Origin: Solirubrum koreensis
GTDB taxonomy: Bacteria; Bacteroidota; Bacteroidia; Cytophagales; Hymenobacteraceae
DNA length: 64,000 bases
Assembly: GCF_039541855.1 (NCBI RefSeq)
Contig: NZ_BAABHA010000002.1
Location: forward strand, 1,244,966-1,308,965
Direction: 5' to 3'
Part shown: positions 18,072 through 27,222 of the stretch, in pieces
Layout: each line of letters starts with the position of its first letter
Numbering within the stretch: position 1 is the first letter of the stretch
Position numbers and translations under genes: made by a program
The notes under the pieces: generated by a model
The model's input: the letters and a program-made list of their open reading frames with translations, nothing else
Database searches by the model: none
Told to the model about the DNA's origin: nothing

Positions 18072-18105
18072 CACCGCCCGCCCTCCTGACGGAAAGCGGG
18101 CGGTG
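18072..18105. terminator. Terminator hairpin between convergent genes
   Basis: Arms CACCGCCCGC (18072-18081) and GCGGGCGGTG (18096-18105) are exact complements with a 14-base loop. The hairpin has no strong T run on either side. Confidence 0.65.
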
Positions 18106-18126
18106 ACGCAATGCAGCAGAAAGCCC

Positions 18127-18951
18127 TTACTGAGCCAGCGTAAACGTGCGGGTTACCGAGTTGTAGGGGCCGGGCACCAGGTTGCCGCTGGCGTCTACCA
18201 GCTCCAGCTTCACGGTGTTCTGGCCCATGGGCAGGCCTTCCATCATGTAGGGCGCCCACTGATCCAGCATAAACTCAGTACCGTTGATGGTGGCGCGCAC
18301 CTTGTTGTCGTCGGGCCCGAGGGTGGTGTTCACCAAGTAAAAGTCGAGCATCACCTTCTGAGCGTCTTTGCCGGTGTACTCGCCCTTGGGGCGGCTATAG
18401 AACATGTGCTTGCCGGCTAAGTCGATGTTCAGGGGCGTGGCGGGGGCGTTGCCCACGTTAATCACGCGCAGGTCGTAAGCGGTGCGGTGCTTCAGGCTCT
18501 CGTGGTAGGAGCGCGAGAGGAACGACAGCACCACGTGCTGACCGTCGGCAATGGGCTTGGTGAACGAGGGCGTGTAGTGGGCCGTGTAGGGCTCGTTGTC
18601 CACGATGTTGTGAATGTGCTGGCCCTGGGCCGAGTTGGCCATTTCCTCGCCGTGCTGGTGCCCAGTCATTTTCGTGAGCTGGAAGTTGGTCAGGTCGTAG
18701 CTGAAGGGCACAGCGCCGCTTGGCACGGTGGAGTTAGCGGTGGGCGTTTTTAGGCGCAGGCCAGCCGAGGGATATTTCGGCGAGTCGGTAAACGGCGTGA
18801 GCCGGATGCCGTTCTTTTCCATAGTGGCGGCGGCAGCGGTGGTGCGTACTTGCTCGGCGGTGGCCGAAGCGGTGTCGGCCTGCTGGCGGGTGGTGTCGCA
18901 GGCGGAAAGACCGAGCACGGCAGCGCTCAGCAGCCAAAGGGCTTTTTTCAT
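18127..18951 (-). CDS. Conserved Bacteroidota lipoprotein (often labelled phosphopeptide-binding protein)
   Basis: A 274-residue lipoprotein (lipobox LSAC, Cys18) with a Thr/Ala-rich linker and one conserved domain. It contains the strings NSAQGQHIHNIVDNEPYTAHY, FLSRSYHESLKH and HMFYSRPKGEY, and ends with VRATINGTEFMLDQWAPY. I recall this arrangement from a conserved Bacteroidota lipoprotein family whose automatic name is phosphopeptide-binding protein; no function has been shown that I know of. The many His and Tyr residues could bind metal. Monocistronic, converging with the barrel-like gene and divergent from the oxygenase gene. Confidence 0.75.
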   Translation of the reverse strand: MKKALWLLSAAVLGLSACDTTRQQADTASATAEQVRTTAAAATMEKNGIRLTPFTDSPKYPSAGLRLKTPTANSTVPSGAVPFSYDLTNFQLTKMTGHQHGEEMANSAQGQHIHNIVDNEPYTAHYTPSFTKPIADGQHVVLSFLSRSYHESLKHRTAYDLRVINVGNAPATPLNIDLAGKHMFYSRPKGEYTGKDAQKVMLDFYLVNTTLGPDDNKVRATINGTEFMLDQWAPYMMEGLPMGQNTVKLELVDASGNLVPGPYNSVTRTFTLAQ

Positions 18952-19066
18952 GGTGGAGGCAGTATGATGGTATTATGCAGCAGGCGGCATCCCTGCACAA
19001 AAGTGAATTTTTGAGTACCTTGCCGCAGTACGTAAGGTTTCCCCAAAAGTATATTTTGAATTCGCT

Positions 19067-20044
19067 ATGAGCGAAAAATTGTTGGACGAAATTCCGTCGC
19101 TCGATCTTGCGGACTTCCGCTCGGGCGACCCGCAGCGCAAAGCCAAGTTCGTACAGGACCTCGGCGAAGCCTACCAGAACATCGGCTTTGTGGCGCTCAA
19201 AAACCACGGTCTGAACGACGAACAGACCCAAACGCTGTACCGCGACGTGCAAGCTTTCTTCAGCCTGCCCGACGAGGTGAAGCAGCAATACGAAAACCCG
19301 GAGCTAGCCGGCCAGCGCGGCTACATCAGCAAGGGCAAGGAACACGCCAAGGGCCGCAACACCGGCGACCTGAAGGAGTTCTTCCACGTGGGCCAGGAGG
19401 TAGACGACCCGAACGACCCGATCAAAAACGAGTACCCGGACAACATCTTCCCCAAGGAGATTCCCACGTTCCGCGAAACAGCTCTGCAAACCTATAAAAC
19501 GCTGGAAGCTGCCGGCAAAGACGTGCTGCGCGCCATTGCCCTGTACCTGAAGCTGCCGGAAAACTACTTCGACGACAAGGTACGGAACGGCAACAGCATC
19601 CTGCGTCCCATTCACTACTACCCCATCGAGAACCCCGATGCGGTACCGGCCGACGCCGTGCGCGCCGCCGAACACGGCGACATCAACCTGATTACTCTGC
19701 TCATGGGCGCCTCCGCCGATGGCCTGCAGGTGAAGCGCCGCGACGACAAGTGGATTCCCATTACCGCGCTGCCCGACCAAATTGTGGTGAACGTGGGCGA
19801 CATGCTACAGCGCCTGACCAACGGCGTGCTCAAGAGCACCATCCACCGCGTGGTGAACCCCGCCCGCGAAAAAATGAACTCCTCGCGCTACAGCATTCCG
19901 TTCTTCATGCACCCGCGCTCCGAAATGAGCCTGGCTGCCCTGGAGCACTGCGTAACGCCCGAAAACCCCAAGAAGGAAGCCGATATTACCGCCGGCGAAT
20001 TCCTGAACGAACGTCTCATTGAGCTGGGTCTGAAGAAGAAGTAA
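19067..20044 (+). CDS. 2-oxoglutarate/Fe(II)-dependent oxygenase, isopenicillin N synthase-like
   Basis: A 325-residue soluble enzyme of the isopenicillin N synthase/flavanone hydroxylase type. The N-terminal DIOX_N domain (IPSLDLADF, GFVALKNHGL) is followed by the double-stranded beta-helix. The Fe(II) ligands are complete: His203 and Asp205 (EHGDINLITLL) and His260 (STIHRVVNP); Arg274 and Ser276 (RYSIPFF) form the RxS motif that holds 2-oxoglutarate. It should therefore hydroxylate or otherwise oxidise a small molecule, but the substrate cannot be inferred. It stands alone; a TATATTTTG string 20 bp before the ATG resembles a -7 box with one extra base. Confidence 0.88.
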   Translation: MSEKLLDEIPSLDLADFRSGDPQRKAKFVQDLGEAYQNIGFVALKNHGLNDEQTQTLYRDVQAFFSLPDEVKQQYENPELAGQRGYISKGKEHAKGRNTGDLKEFFHVGQEVDDPNDPIKNEYPDNIFPKEIPTFRETALQTYKTLEAAGKDVLRAIALYLKLPENYFDDKVRNGNSILRPIHYYPIENPDAVPADAVRAAEHGDINLITLLMGASADGLQVKRRDDKWIPITALPDQIVVNVGDMLQRLTNGVLKSTIHRVVNPAREKMNSSRYSIPFFMHPRSEMSLAALEHCVTPENPKKEADITAGEFLNERLIELGLKKK

Positions 20045-20113
20045 GATCCTGATCGGACACAGTCTGGTTTAAATCAAGCTGCTCCAATCAGACTTAGTTT
20101 TCAGAATAACTTA

Positions 20114-20150
20114 CAAAAGCCCGGCCCTGGCGGCTGGGCTTTTGTTGTTT
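20114..20150 (+). terminator. Terminator of the oxygenase gene
   Basis: Arms CAAAAGCCCGGC (20114-20125) and GCTGGGCTTTTG (20133-20144) pair with one G-U pair, followed by TTGTTT. Confidence 0.75.
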
Positions 20151-20288
20151 AGGTAGAGGCTGACGAACGTTTCTTGCCCTCGTAAACTCGCGGCTATCCG
20201 TCTCTTTTCGAACCGTTTGGCCCGGCGCAACGGCTTGTTGTGTCGACCGGATTGTGCTTCTTTACAATACTATCCCATTGCCCCACCC

Positions 20289-21530
20289 GTGCAGCAACAG
20301 CCTTTGGAAGCCGACACGCCGGTACAGCTGGCTCCTCCGCCGCGCGGCGTACGCACGCGGCGGGTCCGCGGCATTATTTTCCTGAAGGATGTGGCCGTGC
20401 TCGGTTTAACGGCCTTTGGTGGGCCGCAGGCGCACACTGCCATGATGCTGCGCTTACTGGTAGACAAGCGCCGCTACCTCACCTCGGCCGAGCTGCTGGA
20501 GCTCATGGCGCTGTGCCAGGTATTGCCCGGCCCCACTTCCACCCAAACCATTACGGCCATCGGGTTTCGGCTGGGCGGGCCCAATTTGGCATACCTCACC
20601 CTGCTGATCTGGATGCTGCCCTCGGTATGCATCATGGCTGTGGCGGGCCTGAGCATGAGCTACCTCGACAAAGCCCAGATAGCCCAGGTGGTGCGGTTCG
20701 TGCAGCCGGTGGCGGTGGGCTTCGTGGCGTTTTCGGCCTACAAAATTTCCGAGAAGGTTATTCACACGAAAACTTCGGTGGCTCTGCTGGTGGTATCGGC
20801 CTGGTCGATGTATTTCTTCCAGGTGCCGTGGGTGCTGCCGCTGCTGCTGCTGGGCGGGGGCTTGGTTACCACGTTCCGGTACCGCAAAATGCCCGTGGTA
20901 CGCGAGAAGCAGCCGCTGCGCATCGAGTGGGCCAACTTCGTATTATGGCTGGCGGTGTTCCTGGCGGCGGCACTGCTGGGCCATTACACGCGGCTGCTGC
21001 CGGTGCGTCTGTTCGAGAATTTCTACCGCAACGGCTCCTTGGTGTTTGGGGGCGGCCAGGTGCTGGCTCCGCTGTTCTACACCGAGTTCGTGGAGTTCAA
21101 AGGCTACCTCTCCGGCCCCGAATTCCTCTCAGGCTACGGCCTTACGCAGGCCCTGCCCGGGCCGAACTTCGCCTTTGCCTCCTACGTGGGGGCCCTGGCC
21201 ATGCGCGACTACGGCATTGGCGGCCAGGTAATAGGAGCGTTTGTGGGGGCAGCAGGCATCTTCATGCCCGGTACCCTGCTCATCTTCTTCCTGATTCGTT
21301 TCTGGGACCAGCTCAAGCAATACCGCGTGGTTAAGGCGTCGCTCGAAGGCATTAACGCCGTGTCGGCTGGGCTGGTGTGCGCCGCTACCTTCCTGCTTTA
21401 CCACCCGCTGCCCGACACCAACTGGAACATGGTGCTGGTGGTCGTTACTTTTCTGCTGCTGCTCTGGGACCGGTTTCCGTCTTACGTATTGGTGTTGGGG
21501 GCACTGCTCGCCGGCGCGTTGCTGCCTTAG
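20289..21530 (+). CDS. chrA: Chromate transporter (ChrA/CHR family)
   Basis: A 413-residue inner-membrane transporter with the two homologous CHR halves. The first half holds FGGPQAHTAMM and LCQVLPGPTSTQ, the second FGGGQVLAPLFYTEFV and LTQALPGPNFAFASYVGA, the hallmark motifs of chromate-ion exporters. About ten hydrophobic segments are present. There is no ATG near the start; GTG 20289 gives the usual length, while a TTG at 20217 would add 24 residues. CHR proteins pump chromate out, and some members without a nearby resistance operon may carry sulfate or other anions. It stands alone and ends at a very long hairpin. Confidence 0.9.
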   Translation: MQQQPLEADTPVQLAPPPRGVRTRRVRGIIFLKDVAVLGLTAFGGPQAHTAMMLRLLVDKRRYLTSAELLELMALCQVLPGPTSTQTITAIGFRLGGPNLAYLTLLIWMLPSVCIMAVAGLSMSYLDKAQIAQVVRFVQPVAVGFVAFSAYKISEKVIHTKTSVALLVVSAWSMYFFQVPWVLPLLLLGGGLVTTFRYRKMPVVREKQPLRIEWANFVLWLAVFLAAALLGHYTRLLPVRLFENFYRNGSLVFGGGQVLAPLFYTEFVEFKGYLSGPEFLSGYGLTQALPGPNFAFASYVGALAMRDYGIGGQVIGAFVGAAGIFMPGTLLIFFLIRFWDQLKQYRVVKASLEGINAVSAGLVCAATFLLYHPLPDTNWNMVLVVVTFLLLLWDRFPSYVLVLGALLAGALLP

Positions 21531-21540
21531 GGCTTAGCTT

Positions 21541-21609
21541 CACCGATGTAAAACAGCACGGCGCGCCCGGCTATGGAAGCCGGGCGCGCCGTGCTGTTTT
21601 ACATCGGTG
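21541..21609. terminator. Bidirectional terminator, 32-bp perfect stem
   Basis: Arms at 21541-21572 and 21578-21609 are complementary over all 32 positions around a five-base loop. The hairpin sits between the convergent chrA and rfbA genes, 10 bp and 6 bp from their stops. Confidence 0.85.
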
Positions 21610-21615
21610 TACTGA

Positions 21616-22494
21616 CTAGCTGCCGATAACCAATTGCTCGGGCAGATGCAGCAGGTAGTCGCCGTAACCGCTTTTGCGCAGGGGTTCGGCAATCTTACGC
21701 AGCTGGTCGGCGTCGATGAAGCCCTGACGGTAAGCTACCTCTTCGATGGAACCTACTTTCAGACCCTGACGCTGCTCAATCACGCGCACAAATTCGCCGG
21801 CCTGCATCAGGCTTTCGAAGGTACCGGTATCGAGCCAGGCTGTGCCACGACCCAGAATGCCCACTTTCAGCTTGCCGCGACGCAGGTATTCCTGGTTGAC
21901 GTCGGTAATTTCGTACTCGCCACGAGCGGAAGGCTTCAGGTCTTTGGCAATCTGCACTACCTCGTTGTCGTAGAAGTACAGACCGGGCACGGCGTAGTTG
22001 CTCTTGGGCTGCTTGGGCTTCTCCTCGATGCTCAGCGCCTTCAGGTTATCATCAAACTCCACCACGCCGTAGCGTTCTGGGTCGTGTACGTGGTAGGCAT
22101 ACACCACGCCGCCGTCGGGGTCGTTGTTGCTCTTGAGCAGCTCTTCCATGCCGGCACCGTAAAAGATGTTGTCGCCTAGCACCAAGGCCACTTTGTCGTT
22201 GCCGATGAAGTCTGCACCTAGTACAAAAGCCTGCGCCAGACCATTGGGAACCTCCTGTACCACGTACTGGAAGTCACAGCCAAGGTTTTTGCCGTCGCCC
22301 AACAGCTTGCGGAATTGCTCCTGGTCGTGGGGCGTGGTGATGATGAGGATTTCACGGATACCTGCCATCATCAAAATCGACAGCGGGTAGTAAATCATCG
22401 GCTTGTCATACACCGGCATCAGCTGTTTGCTAACGGCTAACGTGAGCGGGTGCAAGCGGGTGCCGGAGCCGCCGGCGAGGATAATACCTTTCAT
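21616..22494 (-). CDS. rfbA: Glucose-1-phosphate thymidylyltransferase
   Basis: A 292-residue cytosolic enzyme that makes dTDP-glucose from dTTP and glucose 1-phosphate. The nucleotide-binding signature GGSGTRLHPLT (residues about 8-18), KQLMPVYDKPMIYYPLS, LVLGDNIFYG and the C-terminal GTAWLDTGTFESL are all present, and the length is normal. It is the last gene of the leftward nucleotide-sugar operon, 74 bp after tviC, and its product is the substrate of RfbB encoded in the same operon. It is followed at once by the long bidirectional hairpin. Confidence 0.97.
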   Translation of the reverse strand: MKGIILAGGSGTRLHPLTLAVSKQLMPVYDKPMIYYPLSILMMAGIREILIITTPHDQEQFRKLLGDGKNLGCDFQYVVQEVPNGLAQAFVLGADFIGNDKVALVLGDNIFYGAGMEELLKSNNDPDGGVVYAYHVHDPERYGVVEFDDNLKALSIEEKPKQPKSNYAVPGLYFYDNEVVQIAKDLKPSARGEYEITDVNQEYLRRGKLKVGILGRGTAWLDTGTFESLMQAGEFVRVIEQRQGLKVGSIEEVAYRQGFIDADQLRKIAEPLRKSGYGDYLLHLPEQLVIGS

Positions 22495-22568
22495 GGGGAA
22501 GGGAGGTCGTTACAACTGCAAAGAACGGTATGCGTGGTCTTTGCTTGGCACGTACGTTCGTTACTTAA

Positions 22569-23576
22569 TTAATTCGACTGCCGGATGAATTCCTGGTTTT
22601 CGCGGAACCACGCCAGGGTTTTCTGTAGGCCTTCGCGAATGCGCACCTGCGGATCGTAACCCAGCAGGTTTTTAGCCTTGCTAATATCGGCCAGGGAGTC
22701 ACGAATGTCGCCGGCGCGGTTAGGGCCGTACTCGGGCGTAATGTCCACGCCGGCTTCTTCCTTGAGGATATTGAACAGGTCGTTGAGCGACGTACGGTCG
22801 GCCACGGCTATGTTATACACCTGGTTCACAGCCTCGGGGTTCTGCACCAAACCGGCCCGAATGTTGGCCTGCACGCAGTTTTCCACAAAGGTAAAGTCGC
22901 GGGTTTGGCCACCGTCGCCGTTAATGCGCGGGGGCTTGCCCTGCAGCACCGCGTCGATAAAGAGCGGAATAACGGCGGCGTAAGCTCCGTTCGGATCTTG
23001 GCGCGGGCCGAAGATGTTGAAGTAGCGCAGCCCAATGATTTCCATGCCGTAAGTCTTACCGAACACGTCGGCGTACAACTCGTTGGCATACTTGGTCACG
23101 GCGTAAGGAGAGAGGGGTTTGCCAATACGGTCCTCGATTTTCGGCAGGTGCGGCGAATCGCCGTAGGTCGACGACGACGCGGCGTACACGAAACGCTTCA
23201 CGCCGGCGTCTTTCGCGGCCACCAGCATGTTCACGAAGCCGCCCACGTTCACGTCGTTGCTCGTGATGGGGTCATTGATGGAACGCGGTACGGACCCCAG
23301 CGCGGCTTGGTGCAGCACTACGTCCACGCCTTCGCAGGCCTTGCGGCAAGCTTCCGGGTCGCGGATGTCGCCATCCATAATTTCCAGGGCTGGGTTGCCT
23401 TCGAACAGGCGCAAGTTTTTGCGGAAGCCGTTGGAGTAATTATCGAAGGTGCGAACCTTCTTTACCCCGTACTTCAGCAGGTACTCCACAATATTGGACC
23501 CTATGAAGCCGGCACCGCCGGTCACGAGGAAAGTCAGGTTATCGAGCGGTTGCTCGTGAAAGGGCTGTTCGTACAT
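22569..23576 (-). CDS. tviC: UDP-N-acetylglucosamine(uronate) C4-epimerase, TviC/WbpP type
   Basis: A 335-residue short-chain dehydrogenase/reductase enzyme. It shows the Rossmann motif VTGGAGFIGSN, the catalytic Ser/Tyr/Lys region (ASSSTYGDSP, PYAVTKY) and the family-specific strings GSVPRSINDPITSNDVN and NGAYAAVIPLFI. These match WbpP and TviC, which epimerise UDP-GlcNAc or UDP-GlcNAcA at C4, better than GalE or RfbB. With the TviB-like dehydrogenase in the same operon it should lead to UDP-GalNAcA. The ATG at 23576 is chosen because it gives the family N-terminus; the frame itself is open to 23639. Confidence 0.88.
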   Translation of the reverse strand: MYEQPFHEQPLDNLTFLVTGGAGFIGSNIVEYLLKYGVKKVRTFDNYSNGFRKNLRLFEGNPALEIMDGDIRDPEACRKACEGVDVVLHQAALGSVPRSINDPITSNDVNVGGFVNMLVAAKDAGVKRFVYAASSSTYGDSPHLPKIEDRIGKPLSPYAVTKYANELYADVFGKTYGMEIIGLRYFNIFGPRQDPNGAYAAVIPLFIDAVLQGKPPRINGDGGQTRDFTFVENCVQANIRAGLVQNPEAVNQVYNIAVADRTSLNDLFNILKEEAGVDITPEYGPNRAGDIRDSLADISKAKNLLGYDPQVRIREGLQKTLAWFRENQEFIRQSN

Positions 23577-23667
23577 GAAAATCGGGGTTCGATGAACAAG
23601 AACACCGAACAACGCTGCCTTCGGCCGTAGGGGCCGCAAGCGTTGTTCGGTGTTCGTTACAAAGGAG

Positions 23668-24723
23668 TTAGCGGGCGGCGTACTGCTGGCGGTAGTAATC
23701 CTGGTAGGCGCCGCTGGTCACGCGCTCCAGCCACTCGGCGTTTTCGAAGTACCAATCCACGGTCTGGCGCAGGCCTTGCTCGAAGGTAACCGAAGGCTTC
23801 CAGCCCAGCTCGTTCATGATTTTCGAGGAGTCGATGGCGTAGCGCAGGTCGTGGCCAGCGCGGTCGGTTACGAACTTGATGAGCTGGCGTGAGGAGCCTT
23901 GGGGTTTGCCCATTTTCTCGTCCATCACGTCGCAGAGCAGGTGAATGAGGTCGAGGTTTTTCCACTCGTTCACGCCGCCAATGTTGTAGGTTTCACCCAC
24001 TTTGCCCTTGTGGAACACCGCGTCGATGGCCGTGGCGTGGTCTTTTACAAACAGCCAGTCGCGTACGTTCTCGCCGCGGCCGTACACCGGAATCGGCTCG
24101 CCGTTCTGGATGCGGTGCAAGGCCAGCGGAATGAGCTTTTCGGGGAAGTGGTTGGGGCCGTAGTTATTCGAGCAGTTGCTCAGCTTCACCGGCATGTGGT
24201 AGGTATGGAACCATGCACGCACAAAGTGGTCCGACGACGCCTTGGAAGCCGAATACGGCGAACGGGGGTCGTAAGAAGTGCTTTCGGTGAACATGTCGGT
24301 GCCCATTTCCAGCGAGCCGTACACTTCATCGGTGCTCACGTGGTAAAACACTTTGCCCTCGTAGCCCAGCGGCTGCCACAGGTTACGGGCCGCGTTCAGC
24401 AGGTGCACGGTGCCCAGCACGTTGGTTTTAACGAAAGCCAGCGGGTCGGTGATGGAGCGGTCCACGTGCGACTCGGCCGCGAGGTGAATCACGGCATCGG
24501 GCTCCTCCGTGGCAAACAGCTGATCCACAAACGCCTGGTCGGTCAGGTCGCCCTTCACGAAGCGGTAGTTCGGCGCGTTTTCGATGTCGCGCAGGTTCTC
24601 GAGGTTGCCGGCGTAGGTCAGCGCGTCGAGGTTCAGAATCTGGTACTCGGGGTACTTCGTAACGAACAGGCGTACTACGTGCGACCCAATGAAGCCGGCC
24701 CCGCCGGTGATGACGATTTTCAT
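23668..24723 (-). CDS. rfbB: dTDP-glucose 4,6-dehydratase
   Basis: A 351-residue enzyme that converts dTDP-glucose to dTDP-4-keto-6-deoxyglucose with bound NAD. The NAD motif ITGGAGFIGSHV, the catalytic segment STDEVYGSL, PYSASKASSDH and the typical NNYGPNHFPEKLIPL and GRGENVRDWLFV strings are present at normal length. It uses the product of RfbA, encoded two genes downstream. No rfbC or rfbD is in the window, so the keto-sugar may go to rhamnose using genes elsewhere or to another deoxysugar. Just upstream of its ATG is a short direct repeat, AGCTGTT twice (24731-24744). Confidence 0.95.
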   Translation of the reverse strand: MKIVITGGAGFIGSHVVRLFVTKYPEYQILNLDALTYAGNLENLRDIENAPNYRFVKGDLTDQAFVDQLFATEEPDAVIHLAAESHVDRSITDPLAFVKTNVLGTVHLLNAARNLWQPLGYEGKVFYHVSTDEVYGSLEMGTDMFTESTSYDPRSPYSASKASSDHFVRAWFHTYHMPVKLSNCSNNYGPNHFPEKLIPLALHRIQNGEPIPVYGRGENVRDWLFVKDHATAIDAVFHKGKVGETYNIGGVNEWKNLDLIHLLCDVMDEKMGKPQGSSRQLIKFVTDRAGHDLRYAIDSSKIMNELGWKPSVTFEQGLRQTVDWYFENAEWLERVTSGAYQDYYRQQYAAR

Positions 24724-24799
24724 TTGTTTGAGCTGTTAGCTGTTAGCCGGTGGCTATAGGCTTTTTGTTCAGTAAGTTCAGATGCAAAGAAGCGGGCAA

Positions 24800-25825
24800 C
24801 TAGGCGTTGGCAGGCAGCGTTTGCTGCCACTTCCAGGCGCTGGCCAGTGCTTCGTCCAGAGTAGATTCGGTTTTGAAACCCAGCTCCTGTGTGGCCTTGG
24901 TTACGTCGGCGTAAATGGCCGGCACGTCGCCGGTGCGGGGCGGACCTATCACGTAGTTCAGCTTCTGGCCGGTAGCACGCTCAAAGGCCTGTACTACTTC
25001 CAGCACCGAGTTGCCTCGGCCCGTGCCCACGTTAAAAGTTTCCACCGCGTCGCCTTTTCCATCTAGCAGGCGCTGCACGGCTACCACGTGGGCCTTGGCC
25101 AAATCCACCACGTGAATGTAGTCGCGGATGTTGGTGCCGTCGGGCGTATCGTAGGTGTCGCCGTTGATGGTTAGCTTCTCCCGAATGCCGGCTGCGGTTT
25201 GCGTAACAAAGGGAATCAGGTTTTGCGGCACGCCCAGCGGCAACTCGCCGATTTTAGCCGACGGATGCGCGCCAATGGGGTTAAAGTAGCGCAGCAGAAT
25301 GCTTTTCACCTCGTTATCATCGGCCTGCGACAGGTCACGCAGGATGTCTTCGCACATTTGCTTGGTGCGGCCGTAGGGCGAAGAAGCGGGCTTGGTGGGC
25401 GTTTCCTCTGTTACCGGCAATTGATCGGGAATGCCGTACACGGTGCACGACGACGAGAAAACCAGGTTGTTCACCTTGAACTCGCGCATCAGTTCCAGCA
25501 ACACCAGTAACGAACCCAAGTTGTTCTGGAAGTAAGCCAACGGCTTCTGCACCGATTCGCCCACTGCTTTAAAAGCGGCAAAGTGAATGACGCCGGCCAA
25601 GTCGGATTCGGCTTCGAACACGCGCCGGAAGGCCGCTCTATCGGTGCAATCCACTTCGTAATTCCGAACGTCGGAGCTCAAGATGGCGCGCAGTCCGTCC
25701 AGCACCTTGCCGCTGGAGTTGGCGTAGTTGTCAACGATGATGGGCTCAAAGCCGGCTTCGCGCAACGCCACCACGGTATGCGAACCGATGTAGCCCGTGC
25801 CGCCTGTAACGAGAATCTTTTTCAT
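24800..25825 (-). CDS. galE: UDP-glucose 4-epimerase
   Basis: A 341-residue NAD-dependent epimerase that interconverts UDP-glucose and UDP-galactose. It has the dinucleotide motif VTGGTGYIGSHT, the GalE-typical IHFAAFKAVGESVQKPL, the catalytic SSSCTVYG and the SPYGRTKQMCE segment with the YxxxK lysine, then RDYIHVVDLAKAH and FNVGTGRGNSVLEVV. These separate it from the RfbB and TviC paralogues in the same operon. Gaps of 76 and 91 bp lie to its neighbours on the same strand. Confidence 0.95.
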   Translation of the reverse strand: MKKILVTGGTGYIGSHTVVALREAGFEPIIVDNYANSSGKVLDGLRAILSSDVRNYEVDCTDRAAFRRVFEAESDLAGVIHFAAFKAVGESVQKPLAYFQNNLGSLLVLLELMREFKVNNLVFSSSCTVYGIPDQLPVTEETPTKPASSPYGRTKQMCEDILRDLSQADDNEVKSILLRYFNPIGAHPSAKIGELPLGVPQNLIPFVTQTAAGIREKLTINGDTYDTPDGTNIRDYIHVVDLAKAHVVAVQRLLDGKGDAVETFNVGTGRGNSVLEVVQAFERATGQKLNYVIGPPRTGDVPAIYADVTKATQELGFKTESTLDEALASAWKWQQTLPANA

Positions 25826-25916
25826 AGCTGGATTTTAGGACTTGGAATGCAGGTACTCGGTCAGTGCGAAGCTCCCTGAGGGCTTTGCACCAACCAAGCC
25901 TTGAGCAGCAATTCGA

Positions 25917-27212
25917 TTACAGGCTCCAATAGTGCAGCTCGTTCATCTTGTTGCGGAACATGCCTTTCACGTCCACGATTACCGCGTTTGGAGCTGTAAT
26001 AGATTTGAAGTATTCCTCGTCCATTTCCACGTACGGCTTGTGGCTCACGGCCACAATCACGGCGTCGTAATCGTTGCGGATTTGGTCTTCGGGAATCAGG
26101 CGGAAGCCGTACTCGTGGTGCAGCTCATCGGAATCGGCGTGCGGGTCCACGATGTCCACGTTCACCGAGAAGTTCTTCAGCTCGGTAATCACGTCGGCCA
26201 CCTTGGAGTTGCGGATGTCCTCCACGTTTTCCTTGAACGTAGCGCCCATTACCAGCACGTGCGACTTGGCCACGTCCTTGCCCTGCTTAATCATCATTTG
26301 CACGGCCTTGCGTGCGATGTAAGCGCCCATGCCGTCGTTGGTGGTGCGGCCCGAAAGGATAACCTTCGCGTCGTAACCCAACTCCTTGGCCTTGTAGGTC
26401 AGGTAGTAAGGATCCACGCCGATGCAGTGGCCGCCCACCAAGCCCGGGGAAAACTTCAGGAAATTCCACTTGGTACCAGCCGCTTCCAGCACTTCGAACG
26501 TGTTGATGCTCATGCGGTCGAAAATCATCGACAGCTCGTTCATCAGGGCAATGTTCACGTCGCGCTGGGTGTTTTCGATGATTTTGGCGGCCTCAGCCAC
26601 CTTAATCGACGACGCACGGTGCACGCCGGCCTTCACCACCAGCTCATAAGTTTTGGCAATGATGTCGAGCGACTCGTCGTCGCAGCCGGCCACCACTTTC
26701 ACGATGGAAGACAGGGTGTGCTCCTTGTCGCCGGGGTTGATGCGCTCAGGCGAGTAACCAACTTTGAAGTCGCCGGGGAATTTCAGGCCCGACTCGCGCT
26801 CCAGAATGGGAATGCAGTCTTCTTCGGTGCAGCCTGGGTATACAGTCGATTCGTACACCACATAGTCGCCGGCTTTCAGCACTTTACCTACCGTGGTAGA
26901 AGCGCCAATGAGCGGCTTCAGGTCGGGCATGGCGTGCTCGTCGATGGGCGTGGGCACGGCCACGATAAAGAACCGGGCCTCGCGCAGTACTTCCAGCGAG
27001 TCGGTGAAGGTGATGTCGCAGCCGTCGAAGGCTTCGGCTTCCAGCTCACCGCTGGGGTCCTGGCGGTTTTGCATCATGGCCACACGCTGGGCGTTGATGT
27101 CGAAACCGATAACGCTGGTATGGCGGGCAAATTCGAGGGCAATGGGAAGGCCCACGTAGCCGAGGCCGATAACGGCCAGCTTGGCTTCTTTCTTTAACAA
27201 TTGCTCGTACAC
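25917..27212 (-). CDS. tviB: UDP-N-acetyl-hexosamine 6-dehydrogenase, TviB/WbpO type
   Basis: A 431-residue nucleotide-sugar dehydrogenase that oxidises C6 of UDP-GlcNAc or UDP-GalNAc to the uronic acid. The NAD motif VIGLGYVGLPIALEFA, the catalytic cysteine in GLVGGHCIGVDPYYL, SPERINPGD and the C-terminal UDP-binding domain (MGATFKENVEDIRNSK) are complete. It resembles TviB/WbpO more than WbpA. The start is a GTG at 27212, ten bases after the wbpD stop, which indicates translational coupling. TviB and TviC together should convert UDP-GlcNAc to UDP-GalNAcA. Confidence 0.9.
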   Translation of the reverse strand: MYEQLLKKEAKLAVIGLGYVGLPIALEFARHTSVIGFDINAQRVAMMQNRQDPSGELEAEAFDGCDITFTDSLEVLREARFFIVAVPTPIDEHAMPDLKPLIGASTTVGKVLKAGDYVVYESTVYPGCTEEDCIPILERESGLKFPGDFKVGYSPERINPGDKEHTLSSIVKVVAGCDDESLDIIAKTYELVVKAGVHRASSIKVAEAAKIIENTQRDVNIALMNELSMIFDRMSINTFEVLEAAGTKWNFLKFSPGLVGGHCIGVDPYYLTYKAKELGYDAKVILSGRTTNDGMGAYIARKAVQMMIKQGKDVAKSHVLVMGATFKENVEDIRNSKVADVITELKNFSVNVDIVDPHADSDELHHEYGFRLIPEDQIRNDYDAVIVAVSHKPYVEMDEEYFKSITAPNAVIVDVKGMFRNKMNELHYWSL

Positions 27213-27222
27213 GGGAAGGTCG

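Noticed and set aside
25932..27197. Rightward 421-codon frame over tviB
   Set aside because: Antisense shadow of a well-conserved dehydrogenase gene; the His/Val-rich composition is typical of such shadows.
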